Shown here piece after piece: positions 1 to 10,462 of a DNA stretch of 64,000 bases (position 1 is the stretch's first letter; each line of letters starts with the position of its first letter). The position numbers and the translations under genes are program-made. The stretch comes from Occultella glacieicola (lineage in GTDB: Bacteria > Actinomycetota > Actinomycetes > Actinomycetales > Beutenbergiaceae), in NCBI RefSeq assembly GCF_004353825.1, contig NZ_SMNA01000014.1, positions 62,001 through 126,000 on the forward strand, written 5' to 3'. Below the pieces are notes generated by a model that saw nothing but the letters and a program-made list of their open reading frames with translations, was not told the origin of the DNA and made no database searches.

Positions 1-383
<383 letters not shown>

Positions 384-1694
384 TCACGGGGCATCGGCCG
401 GGTCCACCACCTGCCCCATGAACACCGGCAGCCCGGTCGGCAGGTGCACGATCCGGTAGGCGAACGGCCGGTCCGCGCGGAACACCGGCGCCCCCTCGAC
501 CACCTCCGCGGACTCGGTGGCGGCGATCCCGGTGACCGCCCCGGCCACCGTGCCCGCGGCGTCCACCGTGATCGTGGCCTGGTGGGCGGCGGCCGAGATC
601 CACAGACCCGGTGCGATCCCGCTCAGGTCGGGTGCCGCGCCGAGGGTCTCGGTCAGGCCGGCCTCCCGCAGGCTCGGGCTCAGGTCGAGGCTGCTGGTGT
701 GCGACCACGTGGGCAGCGTGAGCTCCACGCTCACGGGCGCCGCGGCATCCAGCCCGGCCGCGGCCTCGGGCCAGCCGGCCGGGTCCCAGCGCAGCCCGGG
801 TGCCGGCAGCACCACGTCCATGGCGAAGGCCGCCGTGTACGGGATCCGCACCGCAGCGGTGCCGTTCTGCGTGGTCAGGTACGCCAGCTCGCGGGTGTCC
901 TCGAGGAACGCTGCCGTGGTCGTGGTGCCGTCGGGCCGGTGGAACTGCCCCAGTGCGGTCGCGTCGCTGAACGGCTCCTGCCAGGCCGCCGCGAGCCGGA
1001 CCGCGTTCAGCAGCGCCAGCCGGGTGGTCCGGTCGAAGGGCATCGGCGCCTCGTCGACCTCTCCCCCGGTGTGCTCGGCGACCCAGTCGTCGACGACCGC
1101 GCGCCCCGAGGCGGGTCCCCTGGCGGCGAAGTCCACCCGGAGCACGTCCGCGCCGTAGTGCGTCGCGAGGGCGTCCAGGAACGGCTGCTGCACCTCGAAG
1201 CCCTCCTGGACGAAGAGCTGGTCCGCGACGTGCAGCACCGGCTCGGGTGGCACCTGCCCGACCGTGACCTCGCCAGGGTCGCCCTCGTGGAGCTGGAGCT
1301 GGCCGAGCAGGGCATTCATGGCCTCCCCGCGGTACTCGGCCGGGAAACCCAGCGCCCGGTCCAGCTCGGCGGCGGTGGTGGTGGCGGCGCCCTCCCGGAG
1401 CATGGCGAACGCCACCATCACCGAGATCGGTGACACCACCAGGTTCTGGTCCGGGTCCGCGTTCAGGAGCCGGGCACCCAGGCCCGAGGTCGCGGCGACC
1501 ACAGTGGCGGCGGCGGCCGGCACGTCGGTGACGGCGACCGCGGCCCGCGGCGACCGCGACTCCAGGACCTCCGATCCGGTGGTCTCCCCGGTGGGGCTGG
1601 TGCACCCGGCCAGCAGCAGGAGGGCGGCCCCCAGCCCTGCCACCGCGGCCCGCACCGACCGTGTTGCGCCCGTCGACGCCGACCCGTGTCCCAT
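384..1694 (-). CDS. Serpin-family protease inhibitor, predicted lipoprotein
   Basis: 436 residues. The N-terminus has basic residues, a hydrophobic stretch and a lipobox LLAGC near residue 31, so the protein is probably a membrane-anchored lipoprotein on the outer face of the membrane. The rest is a full-length serpin: the early motif NLVVSPISVMVAFAML followed by a GAATTTAAEL segment, and the late motif FRADRPFAYRIVHLPTG near residues 405-420. The reactive-centre loop lies at about residues 378-402. Its hinge reads AGTVAGAVTGIAA, small residues like those of inhibitory serpins, although the usual Glu of the hinge is not obvious. The target protease is unknown; the loop is rich in Ala, Thr, Glu and Val, with no Arg or Lys before the FRADRPF segment, so a trypsin-like target is not suggested. 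It is divergent from an S9 serine peptidase 53 bp away. A TAGGCT box lies 8 nt before the ATG (leaderless type). Confidence 0.9.
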   Translation of the reverse strand: MGHGSASTGATRSVRAAVAGLGAALLLLAGCTSPTGETTGSEVLESRSPRAAVAVTDVPAAAATVVAATSGLGARLLNADPDQNLVVSPISVMVAFAMLREGAATTTAAELDRALGFPAEYRGEAMNALLGQLQLHEGDPGEVTVGQVPPEPVLHVADQLFVQEGFEVQQPFLDALATHYGADVLRVDFAARGPASGRAVVDDWVAEHTGGEVDEAPMPFDRTTRLALLNAVRLAAAWQEPFSDATALGQFHRPDGTTTTAAFLEDTRELAYLTTQNGTAAVRIPYTAAFAMDVVLPAPGLRWDPAGWPEAAAGLDAAAPVSVELTLPTWSHTSSLDLSPSLREAGLTETLGAAPDLSGIAPGLWISAAAHQATITVDAAGTVAGAVTGIAATESAEVVEGAPVFRADRPFAYRIVHLPTGLPVFMGQVVDPADAP

Positions 1695-1702
1695 GCCGAC
1701 GC

Positions 1703-1708
1703 AGCCTA
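1703..1708 (-). promoter_or_regulatory. -10 box TAGGCT of the serpin gene, leaderless type
   Basis: TAGGCT on the minus strand, 8 nt before the ATG at 1694, with no Shine-Dalgarno sequence between. The gap to the divergent peptidase gene is only 53 bp, so the two promoters must overlap or abut. Confidence 0.45.
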
Positions 1709-1747
1709 CCGGGGGTGACCATTGCCCCGATGGTGAAGGATGGGCCC

Positions 1748-3718
1748 ATGAGCGAGACCGACACCCGCACCGTGGCGCCGTTCGGCGCGTGGCCCTCCCC
1801 CCTCGGCGTCGCCGAGCTCACCGCGGGCACGGTCCGGCTCGGTGAGATCGCCCTCGACGGCGATGCGACCTATTGGCTCGAGGGCCGGCCGGCCGAGGGT
1901 GGCCGTCAGGCGCTGGTCCGGCGGGAGGCCGACGGCACCCTCACCGATGTCGTCGACGCAAGCTTCGACGTGCGCACCCGGGCCCACGAGTACGGCGGGG
2001 CGTCCTACGCGGTCACCCCCACCGGCGTGGTGCTCTCCCGGCGTGAGGACGACCTGCTCTACCGGGTGGACCGCCGGGCCGACGGCACCTTCTCCTCACC
2101 GGTCCCCCTCGTCCCGGCGGACGGCCGCCGGTACGCCGACCTCGAGGTGGACGCCGAGCGTGGACTGGTCTACGCCGTTGCCGAGGACCACGGCGCCGCC
2201 GGCGGCCAGCGCACCGACCCACGCACCACCCTGGTCTCGGTCCCGCTCGACGGCAGCGGCGCGAACACCGGCGGCGCGACCCCGTCCGCGATCGCGGTGC
2301 TCGTGGACGGTCCCGACTTCGTCACCTCGCCCCGGCTGAGCCCGGACGGCGCGGTCCTGGCCTGGATCACGTGGAACCACCCGGACATGCCCTGGGATGC
2401 GACCACGCTGCACGTCGCCTCCGTGGCCGACGGCGGGGGCCGGCTCCTGCATGAGCGTGCGCTCGCGGGTGGGCCGGGGGTGAGCGCGGCCGAGCCGCAG
2501 TGGACGCCGACGGGCGACCTCATCCACGTCGACGACCGCACCGGGTGGTGGAACCTGTACCGCACCGAGTTCGTCGAGGGTGAGGCCCGGACCCGGCACC
2601 TGCACCCCGCCGAGGCCGACTTCTCGATGCCCCAGTGGGGGTTCGGCCCGCGCACCCACGACGTCCTCGACGAGGCCCATCTGGTGGTGTCCTGGTCCAG
2701 CGGTGGCCACCGCTTCCTCGGTGCCATGCTGACCGCGAACGGACAGCTGGAGCGGTGGGACGGGGACTGGGAGCCGTGGGGCCCGGTCCGCGCGGACGGC
2801 GACCGGGTGGTCTTCCTCGGCGAGTCCGAGACCGAGCCGTCCGCCATCGTCGAGCTCGACCTGGCCCACGGGCACGTGAACGTCCTGCGGACCAGTGCGC
2901 GCCAGCACCTGGACCCGGCCGACATCTCCCGGCCCGAGGTCGTGCGCTGGCGCTCCGAGCTCGGGATCACGCACGGCTTCTTCTACCCGCCGACCTCGGC
3001 GCGCCTCGCCGCTCCGGACGGCGAACTGCCGCCGCTGCTGGTGTTCACCCACGGGGGCCCCACCGGCGCCACGTCCCCCGGATTCCGGCCGGGCGTCCAG
3101 TTCTGGACCACCCGTGGGTTCGCCGTCCTGGACGTGAACTACGGCGGCAGCACCGGCTACGGGCGCGCCTACCGGGACCGGCTCCGCGGCGCCTGGGGTC
3201 TGGCGGACGTGCGGGACTGCGCCGCCGGGGCACGCTGGCTCGCGGAGTCCGGCCGGGTCGACCCGGAGCGCCTTGCGATCCGCGGGGGCAGCGCCGGTGG
3301 CTTCACCACGCTCGCCGCCCTGACCTTCACGGACACGTTCACGGCCGGGGCCAGCCTCTACGGCATCGGGGACCTCGAGGCGCTGGCCCGGGACACCCAC
3401 AAGTTCGAGAGCCGCTACCTCGACTCCCTGATCGGGCCGTACCCGGCGCAGCGGGACCGGTACCTGGCCCGCTCCCCGATCCACCACACCGACCGGCTCA
3501 GCGCTCCGATGATCCTGCTGCAGGGCACGGAGGACCGGGTGGTACCCCGCGACCAGGCCGAGTCGATGGCCCGGGCCGTCCGTGACAAGGGCCTGCACGT
3601 GGAACTGGTCATGTTCGACGGCGAGGGCCACGGGTTCCGCCGCGCCGAGAACATCCAGGCCGCCGCGACGGCGGAGCTGGCCTTCTACGGCCAGGCGTTC
3701 GGTTTCAGGCCCGCCTGA
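1748..3718 (+). CDS. S9 family prolyl oligopeptidase-type serine peptidase
   Basis: 656 residues from the ATG at 1748, chosen because AAGGA lies 7-8 nt upstream; an in-frame ATG at 1730 has no ribosome-binding site. The N-terminal two thirds is a beta-propeller-like domain with repeated xxSPDGxxLAW blades. The C-terminal third is an alpha/beta hydrolase. The catalytic Ser515 is in RGGSAGGF, Asp596 in GTEDRVVP and His628 in GEGHGF, so the triad is complete. The oxyanion/entrance motif FTHGGPTGAT is present. No signal peptide is visible, so it is probably cytoplasmic and cleaves short peptides or acyl-peptides (dipeptidyl-peptidase IV/acylaminoacyl-peptidase clan). It is divergent from the serpin gene; whether the serpin acts on it is unknown and unlikely if the two are in different compartments. 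Confidence 0.92.
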   Translation: MSETDTRTVAPFGAWPSPLGVAELTAGTVRLGEIALDGDATYWLEGRPAEGGRQALVRREADGTLTDVVDASFDVRTRAHEYGGASYAVTPTGVVLSRREDDLLYRVDRRADGTFSSPVPLVPADGRRYADLEVDAERGLVYAVAEDHGAAGGQRTDPRTTLVSVPLDGSGANTGGATPSAIAVLVDGPDFVTSPRLSPDGAVLAWITWNHPDMPWDATTLHVASVADGGGRLLHERALAGGPGVSAAEPQWTPTGDLIHVDDRTGWWNLYRTEFVEGEARTRHLHPAEADFSMPQWGFGPRTHDVLDEAHLVVSWSSGGHRFLGAMLTANGQLERWDGDWEPWGPVRADGDRVVFLGESETEPSAIVELDLAHGHVNVLRTSARQHLDPADISRPEVVRWRSELGITHGFFYPPTSARLAAPDGELPPLLVFTHGGPTGATSPGFRPGVQFWTTRGFAVLDVNYGGSTGYGRAYRDRLRGAWGLADVRDCAAGARWLAESGRVDPERLAIRGGSAGGFTTLAALTFTDTFTAGASLYGIGDLEALARDTHKFESRYLDSLIGPYPAQRDRYLARSPIHHTDRLSAPMILLQGTEDRVVPRDQAESMARAVRDKGLHVELVMFDGEGHGFRRAENIQAAATAELAFYGQAFGFRPA

Positions 3719-3734
3719 ACGTGTCGAGGCCCGA

Positions 3735-3779
3735 CCGGGCCCTAGCAGCGCGTGGATCCGCGCGCTGCCGGGGGCCCGG
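3735..3779. terminator. Hairpin terminator between convergent S9 peptidase and acnA genes
   Basis: Two stacked stems: CCGGGCCC (3735-3742) with GGGCCCGG (3772-3779), and GCAGCGCG (3745-3752) with CGCGCTGC (3761-3768), around an 8-nt loop. There is no T-tract, as is usual for high-GC actinobacterial terminators. It sits between two stop codons and can serve both strands. Confidence 0.6.
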
Positions 3780-3796
3780 ACGGGCCTACGGCCGGC

Positions 3797-6565
<2,769 letters not shown>

Positions 6566-6635
6566 AACCACTCCTCGGCTGGGTCTCGCGGGTCGTCATC
6601 GCATCCTCGCACTTAACGCGACGACCGCATGAGGT

Positions 6636-6641
6636 AATTTA
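6636..6641 (-). promoter_or_regulatory. Candidate -10 box of acnA
   Basis: TAAATT on the minus strand at 6636-6641, in one of the few AT-rich patches of the window. Transcription would start near 6629, giving a leader of about 60 nt that ends in GAGGAG. No good -35 is seen at 17-18 bp. The box overlaps the stop codon of the upstream P-type ATPase gene. Confidence 0.4.
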
Positions 6642-9092
6642 TCTCGATGTCGAGATATCGTATCGCACTTCCGCCGCCGGGTGCACCTCGGCCGCCCCCG
6701 GGTGCAGCGCCCGACGGCGGTACGCCAGCTCGATCACGAGGCACCCCAGGCCGGCCGTGACGGCCACGAGCACGGCCGTGAACGGCTCCGGGAGCTCGAG
6801 GGCGAAGAACGTCCGGACCGGCGGCACGGCGAGCGCCAGGACGGCGCCGCCGGCCATGGCCGCGAACAGCAGGATCCTCCACCAGTTCCAGGGCCGGGCC
6901 AGGGCGCCGAGCAGCCAGAGCCCCATGATGACCAGGGTCAGGGTGGCGCCGGTGTTCGCCTGCAGGCCGGCGTCCCGGGCATGGAGGGTGCCGTAGACGA
7001 CGAGCACCGCGACGGCGGAGGCGATGCCGCACGGGATGGACAGGGACAGCACCCGGGGCAGGAAGCCGGGCACGTAGCGCTGCCGGGTCGGGGCCAGGGC
7101 AAGGAAGAACGCCGGGGTGCCGATGGTCAGGGCCCCGACCAGGGTCAGGTGCCGGGGCAGGAACGGGTAGGGCCACGCGGTGATGGCCACCACGATCGCG
7201 AGCAGCACCGCGTAGGTGGTCTTGTTCAGGAACAGGGAGGCGACCCGTTCCATGTTCGCGATCACCCGGCGGCCCTCGTCGACCACGCCGGGCAGGGTGG
7301 CGAACCGGCCGTCCAGGAGCACCAGCCGGGCCACGGCCTTCGTGGCCGCCGCCCCCGAGCCCATCGCGATCCCGAGGTCCGCGTCCTTCAGGGCGAGGGC
7401 GTCGTTGACGCCGTCACCGGTCATCGCGACCGTGTGCCCGCGGGACTGGAGCGCGTGCACGAACGCCCGCTTCTGCTCCGGGGTGACTCGCCCGAACACC
7501 TGCTCCCGGGTGACCTGATCGGCCAGTTCCTCCCCGTCGGCGGGCAGGGTGCGGGCATCCACGCCGGTGACTGCGCCGTCGCTGCCATCGGTGCCACTGC
7601 GGCCGAGCCCGACGAGGCCCGCGATCGCCGCGACCGTGGCCGGGTTGTCCCCCGAGATCACCTTCACGGTGACCCCCTGCGCCGCGAAGTAGGCGAGGGT
7701 CTGGGCGGCGTCCGGACGCACGTGTTCGCGCAGCACCACCAGGTAGGCCGGCCGCAGGTCCCGCGGGGGCGCCTCACCGGCCACTGTGGGCGCGGTGGGT
7801 GCATCGGCCGGGGCGGCGGCCAGCACTAACACCCGGGCGCCGGTGTCGGCGAGCTCGTGCACCCGTGCCAGCACGCCGTCGTCCGGGTCGAGGAGCACCT
7901 CGGGTGCCCCGAACACCCAGGTGCCCTCGCCGGTGGACAGGGCGCTCCACTTCCGCGCCGACGAGAACGGCACCAGGACCTGCGCGGCCGGGGCCGGGAC
8001 GTCCGCCACCCCGGGGGCGATCGCGGCGGCGGAGGCGTTCGCGTCCGGATCGGCGGCCAGCGCCGCCAGGGCGGCCCGGGCGCCGGGCGTCGGGGTCAGT
8101 TCGATCAGCTCGGACAGGCCGACCGTGCCGTCGGTGAGGGTGCCGGTCTTGTCCAGGCAGAGCACATCCACCCGGGCCAGGACCTCGACGGCCGGCAGCT
8201 CCTGGACGAGCACCTTGCGCCGGGCCAGCACGATCGCGGCCAGGGCGAAGTTGATCGAGGTGAGCAGGACCAGGCCCTCCGGCACCATGCCGACGACGCC
8301 GGCGACGGCGGACACCACCGCCCCGCGCCAGGTCCCGTCGGCGAGGGCGAGGTCGAGCCCCCCGTGGTGGCGGATCTGGCTCCAGACCAGCAGCGCCGCG
8401 ATCGGCACGATCGCCCAGGACACGTACACCAGGATCCGGTTGATGCCCGAGCGGAGCTCGGAGTTCACCAGCGAGAACCGCCGCACCTGCGCCGTCAGGC
8501 GGTTCGCGTAACCCTCCGTGCCGACCCGGGTGGCCCGGACCACCGCCGAGCCGGCCACGACCGCGGACCCGGAGAGCACCTCGTCGCCCGGCCGCTTGCC
8601 CACCGGCTCGCTCTCGCCGGTGAGCATCGACTCGTCGATCTCGGCGCCGCGGCTGGACAGCACCTCGCCGTCGGCGGGCACCTGGTCGCCGAGCCGGAGC
8701 AGCAGCACGTCGTCGGTGACGATCTCGTGGAGGTCGACGACCTGCTCGGCGCCGTCACGCAGGACGGTCGCGTTCGGGGCGTCGAGGATCGCGAGGCGGT
8801 CCAGGGTGCGCTTGGCCCGGTACTCGGTGAGGCCGCCGATGAGTGCGTTCGACAGGAGCACGAACCCGAACACGGCGTCCTGCCAGCTCCCGACGAGCAG
8901 GACCACCACCAGCGCGGTGCCGAGGATGGCGTTGAACAACGTGAACAGGTTGCCGCGGATGATGGCGGCCAGGCTCCGCGAGGAGGACTCCGGGGCGACG
9001 TTCACCTCGCCCCGGGCGACCCGGGCCGCGACGTCCGCGGCGCTCAGCCCGCGTCCGGGATCGGTCGTGTTCGTCCGGGGTGGCGTGCTCAT
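6639..9092 (-). CDS. P-type cation-transporting ATPase, CtpE-like
   Basis: 817 residues, an integral membrane ATPase. The phosphorylation motif DKTGT is at Asp314, the actuator loop LTGESEPVGK is present, and the hinge reads GDGVNDALALKDADLG. About ten membrane segments are visible: two pairs before the phosphorylation domain and six at the C-terminus. There are no N-terminal metal-binding Cys motifs and the fourth helix reads MVPEGLVLL rather than CPC, so it is not a Cu/Zn pump. The closest family by eye is mycobacterial CtpE, a Ca2+ uptake ATPase; the ion is inferred. The start ATG at 9092 overlaps the stop of the methyltransferase gene (TGATG), so it is coupled to it. The last codons contain the palindrome assigned to acnA control. 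Confidence 0.88.
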   Translation of the reverse strand: MSTPPRTNTTDPGRGLSAADVAARVARGEVNVAPESSSRSLAAIIRGNLFTLFNAILGTALVVVLLVGSWQDAVFGFVLLSNALIGGLTEYRAKRTLDRLAILDAPNATVLRDGAEQVVDLHEIVTDDVLLLRLGDQVPADGEVLSSRGAEIDESMLTGESEPVGKRPGDEVLSGSAVVAGSAVVRATRVGTEGYANRLTAQVRRFSLVNSELRSGINRILVYVSWAIVPIAALLVWSQIRHHGGLDLALADGTWRGAVVSAVAGVVGMVPEGLVLLTSINFALAAIVLARRKVLVQELPAVEVLARVDVLCLDKTGTLTDGTVGLSELIELTPTPGARAALAALAADPDANASAAAIAPGVADVPAPAAQVLVPFSSARKWSALSTGEGTWVFGAPEVLLDPDDGVLARVHELADTGARVLVLAAAPADAPTAPTVAGEAPPRDLRPAYLVVLREHVRPDAAQTLAYFAAQGVTVKVISGDNPATVAAIAGLVGLGRSGTDGSDGAVTGVDARTLPADGEELADQVTREQVFGRVTPEQKRAFVHALQSRGHTVAMTGDGVNDALALKDADLGIAMGSGAAATKAVARLVLLDGRFATLPGVVDEGRRVIANMERVASLFLNKTTYAVLLAIVVAITAWPYPFLPRHLTLVGALTIGTPAFFLALAPTRQRYVPGFLPRVLSLSIPCGIASAVAVLVVYGTLHARDAGLQANTGATLTLVIMGLWLLGALARPWNWWRILLFAAMAGGAVLALAVPPVRTFFALELPEPFTAVLVAVTAGLGCLVIELAYRRRALHPGAAEVHPAAEVRYDISTSR
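6640..6657. promoter_or_regulatory. 18-bp perfect palindrome, candidate operator of acnA
   Basis: TATCTCGA-TG-TCGAGATA, two perfect 8-bp half sites with a 2-bp centre. It lies just upstream of and overlapping the acnA -10 box, where a repressor would block RNA polymerase, and inside the last codons of the upstream ATPase gene. MarR-type regulators of the UrtR/TamR group bind 18-bp palindromes of this sort, and TamR of Streptomyces coelicolor is known to control aconitase. The link to TamR is inference from gene context. Confidence 0.55.
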
Positions 9093-10462
9093 CACGTGGT
9101 CGTGCGCGTCAGGACCGCGACGCACTCCACGTGGTGGGTGTGCGGGAACAGGTCGAACGCCCGCAGGAAACTCAGCTCATGTCCTCGCTCACGCGCGTGC
9201 GCGACGTCCCGGGCCAGCGCCGCCGGGTCGCAGGCCACGTAGACGACCCGCTCCGGGGCGGCCGCGAGGACGGCGTCCATGACGTCCCCGCCGGCGCCGG
9301 CGCGGGGCGGGTCCAGGACCACCACATCGGGGCGGGCAGGGCGGCCGGGGCGGGCAGGGCTATGGGTGCCGGCTGGGCCGCTGTCCGCGTCGAGGACGGC
9401 CGCGACATCCCCGCCGTGCAGCACCACCTGGTCGAGTCCGTGCACGTTCCGGCGGGCGTCGGTCACCGCCCGCTCGTCACCCTCGACGGCGTCGACGCGG
9501 CCCTGCGACCCGACGGCCTCGGCGAGCGGCACGGTGAACAGCCCGGCGCCGGAGTACAGGTCCCAGACGGCTGCGCCGGGACCGACCGCGGCTGCGTCCA
9601 GCACGGCGTCGACGAGGATCGCCGGGGCATCGACGTGCGTCTGCCAGAACCCGCTCCCGGCGACCCGGTACCGGTACTCGGACCCGTCGGCGAGGCGGAC
9701 CCGCTCGCGGACGTTGCGACGGTCGCCGCGCAGCGGCTCGCCGTCGACGAGAACGAGCACGTCGCCGTCGGCCGGGGCGACCGCCTCGATCGTGGCCCCC
9801 GGGCGCCAGGTGCGCCCGAACAGGTCGGCAGCGACGATCGGCGCGAGGGCGAGCGGCATGTCCGTCAGCGCGAGCACCTCGTGCGAGCGGTACCGGTGCA
9901 TGCCCGCCCGGCCCTCGCCGTCGGCCACGAGTTCGATCCGGGTCCGGGTGTGCAGCCCGCGTCGCGCCGCGTCCCCTGGCGGGCGTTCGACGTGCAGGCG
10001 GGCGAGCGCCGGATGCTCGGGAGGCAGGTGCCCGATCCGGCGGAGCGCGTCGGCGATCACGTCGCGCTTCCAGGCCAGCTGGCCCGGCAGGCTCACGTGG
10101 CCGAGCTCGCCGCCACCGACCCCACCGGGTCCGGCCGCCCGCCACACCGACTCCACCCGGTCCGGCGAGGGGACCAGGACCTCGGTCGCATCGGCCCGCC
10201 AGTACCCCTTGCGGCGGGCCTCGGTCAGGACCGCGCGGACCCGTTCGCCCGGCAGGGCGTGACGCACGAAGACGATCCGGCCGTCGTGGCGGGCCAGGCA
10301 GTGACCGCCGTGCACCGGCGCGCCGACATCGAGGGTGAGCAGGTCGCCGACAGCACCCGGCCGGCCCGACCCGCCCGATCTGCCGGATCCGGGTGCCGTC
10401 CGGCCGAGCTCAGTCGCCACGTCGCACCATGCCCGGCGCGGGCAGGTCACCGAGTCGCTCAC
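9092..10462 (-). CDS. TrmA/RumA-family class I SAM-dependent RNA methyltransferase
   Basis: 456 residues. A TRAM-like RNA-binding domain starts near residue 40 (LDVGAPVHGGHCLARH). The C-terminal Rossmann domain has the SAM motif WDLYSGAGLFTVPLA, the motif DPPRAGAG, and the catalytic cysteine in YVACDPAALARD. The family makes 5-methyluridine in tRNA or rRNA. The Fe-S cysteine cluster of E. coli RlmD is absent, as in many Gram-positive members. The GTG at 10462 is preceded by GAGGA at about 5 nt but overlaps the permease gene by 53 nt; a GTG at 10420 would give a shorter protein lacking a weakly conserved leader. M. tuberculosis Rv2689c holds the same position next to the permease gene. Confidence 0.9.
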   Translation of the reverse strand: MSDSVTCPRRAWCDVATELGRTAPGSGRSGGSGRPGAVGDLLTLDVGAPVHGGHCLARHDGRIVFVRHALPGERVRAVLTEARRKGYWRADATEVLVPSPDRVESVWRAAGPGGVGGGELGHVSLPGQLAWKRDVIADALRRIGHLPPEHPALARLHVERPPGDAARRGLHTRTRIELVADGEGRAGMHRYRSHEVLALTDMPLALAPIVAADLFGRTWRPGATIEAVAPADGDVLVLVDGEPLRGDRRNVRERVRLADGSEYRYRVAGSGFWQTHVDAPAILVDAVLDAAAVGPGAAVWDLYSGAGLFTVPLAEAVGSQGRVDAVEGDERAVTDARRNVHGLDQVVLHGGDVAAVLDADSGPAGTHSPARPGRPARPDVVVLDPPRAGAGGDVMDAVLAAAPERVVYVACDPAALARDVAHARERGHELSFLRAFDLFPHTHHVECVAVLTRTTT

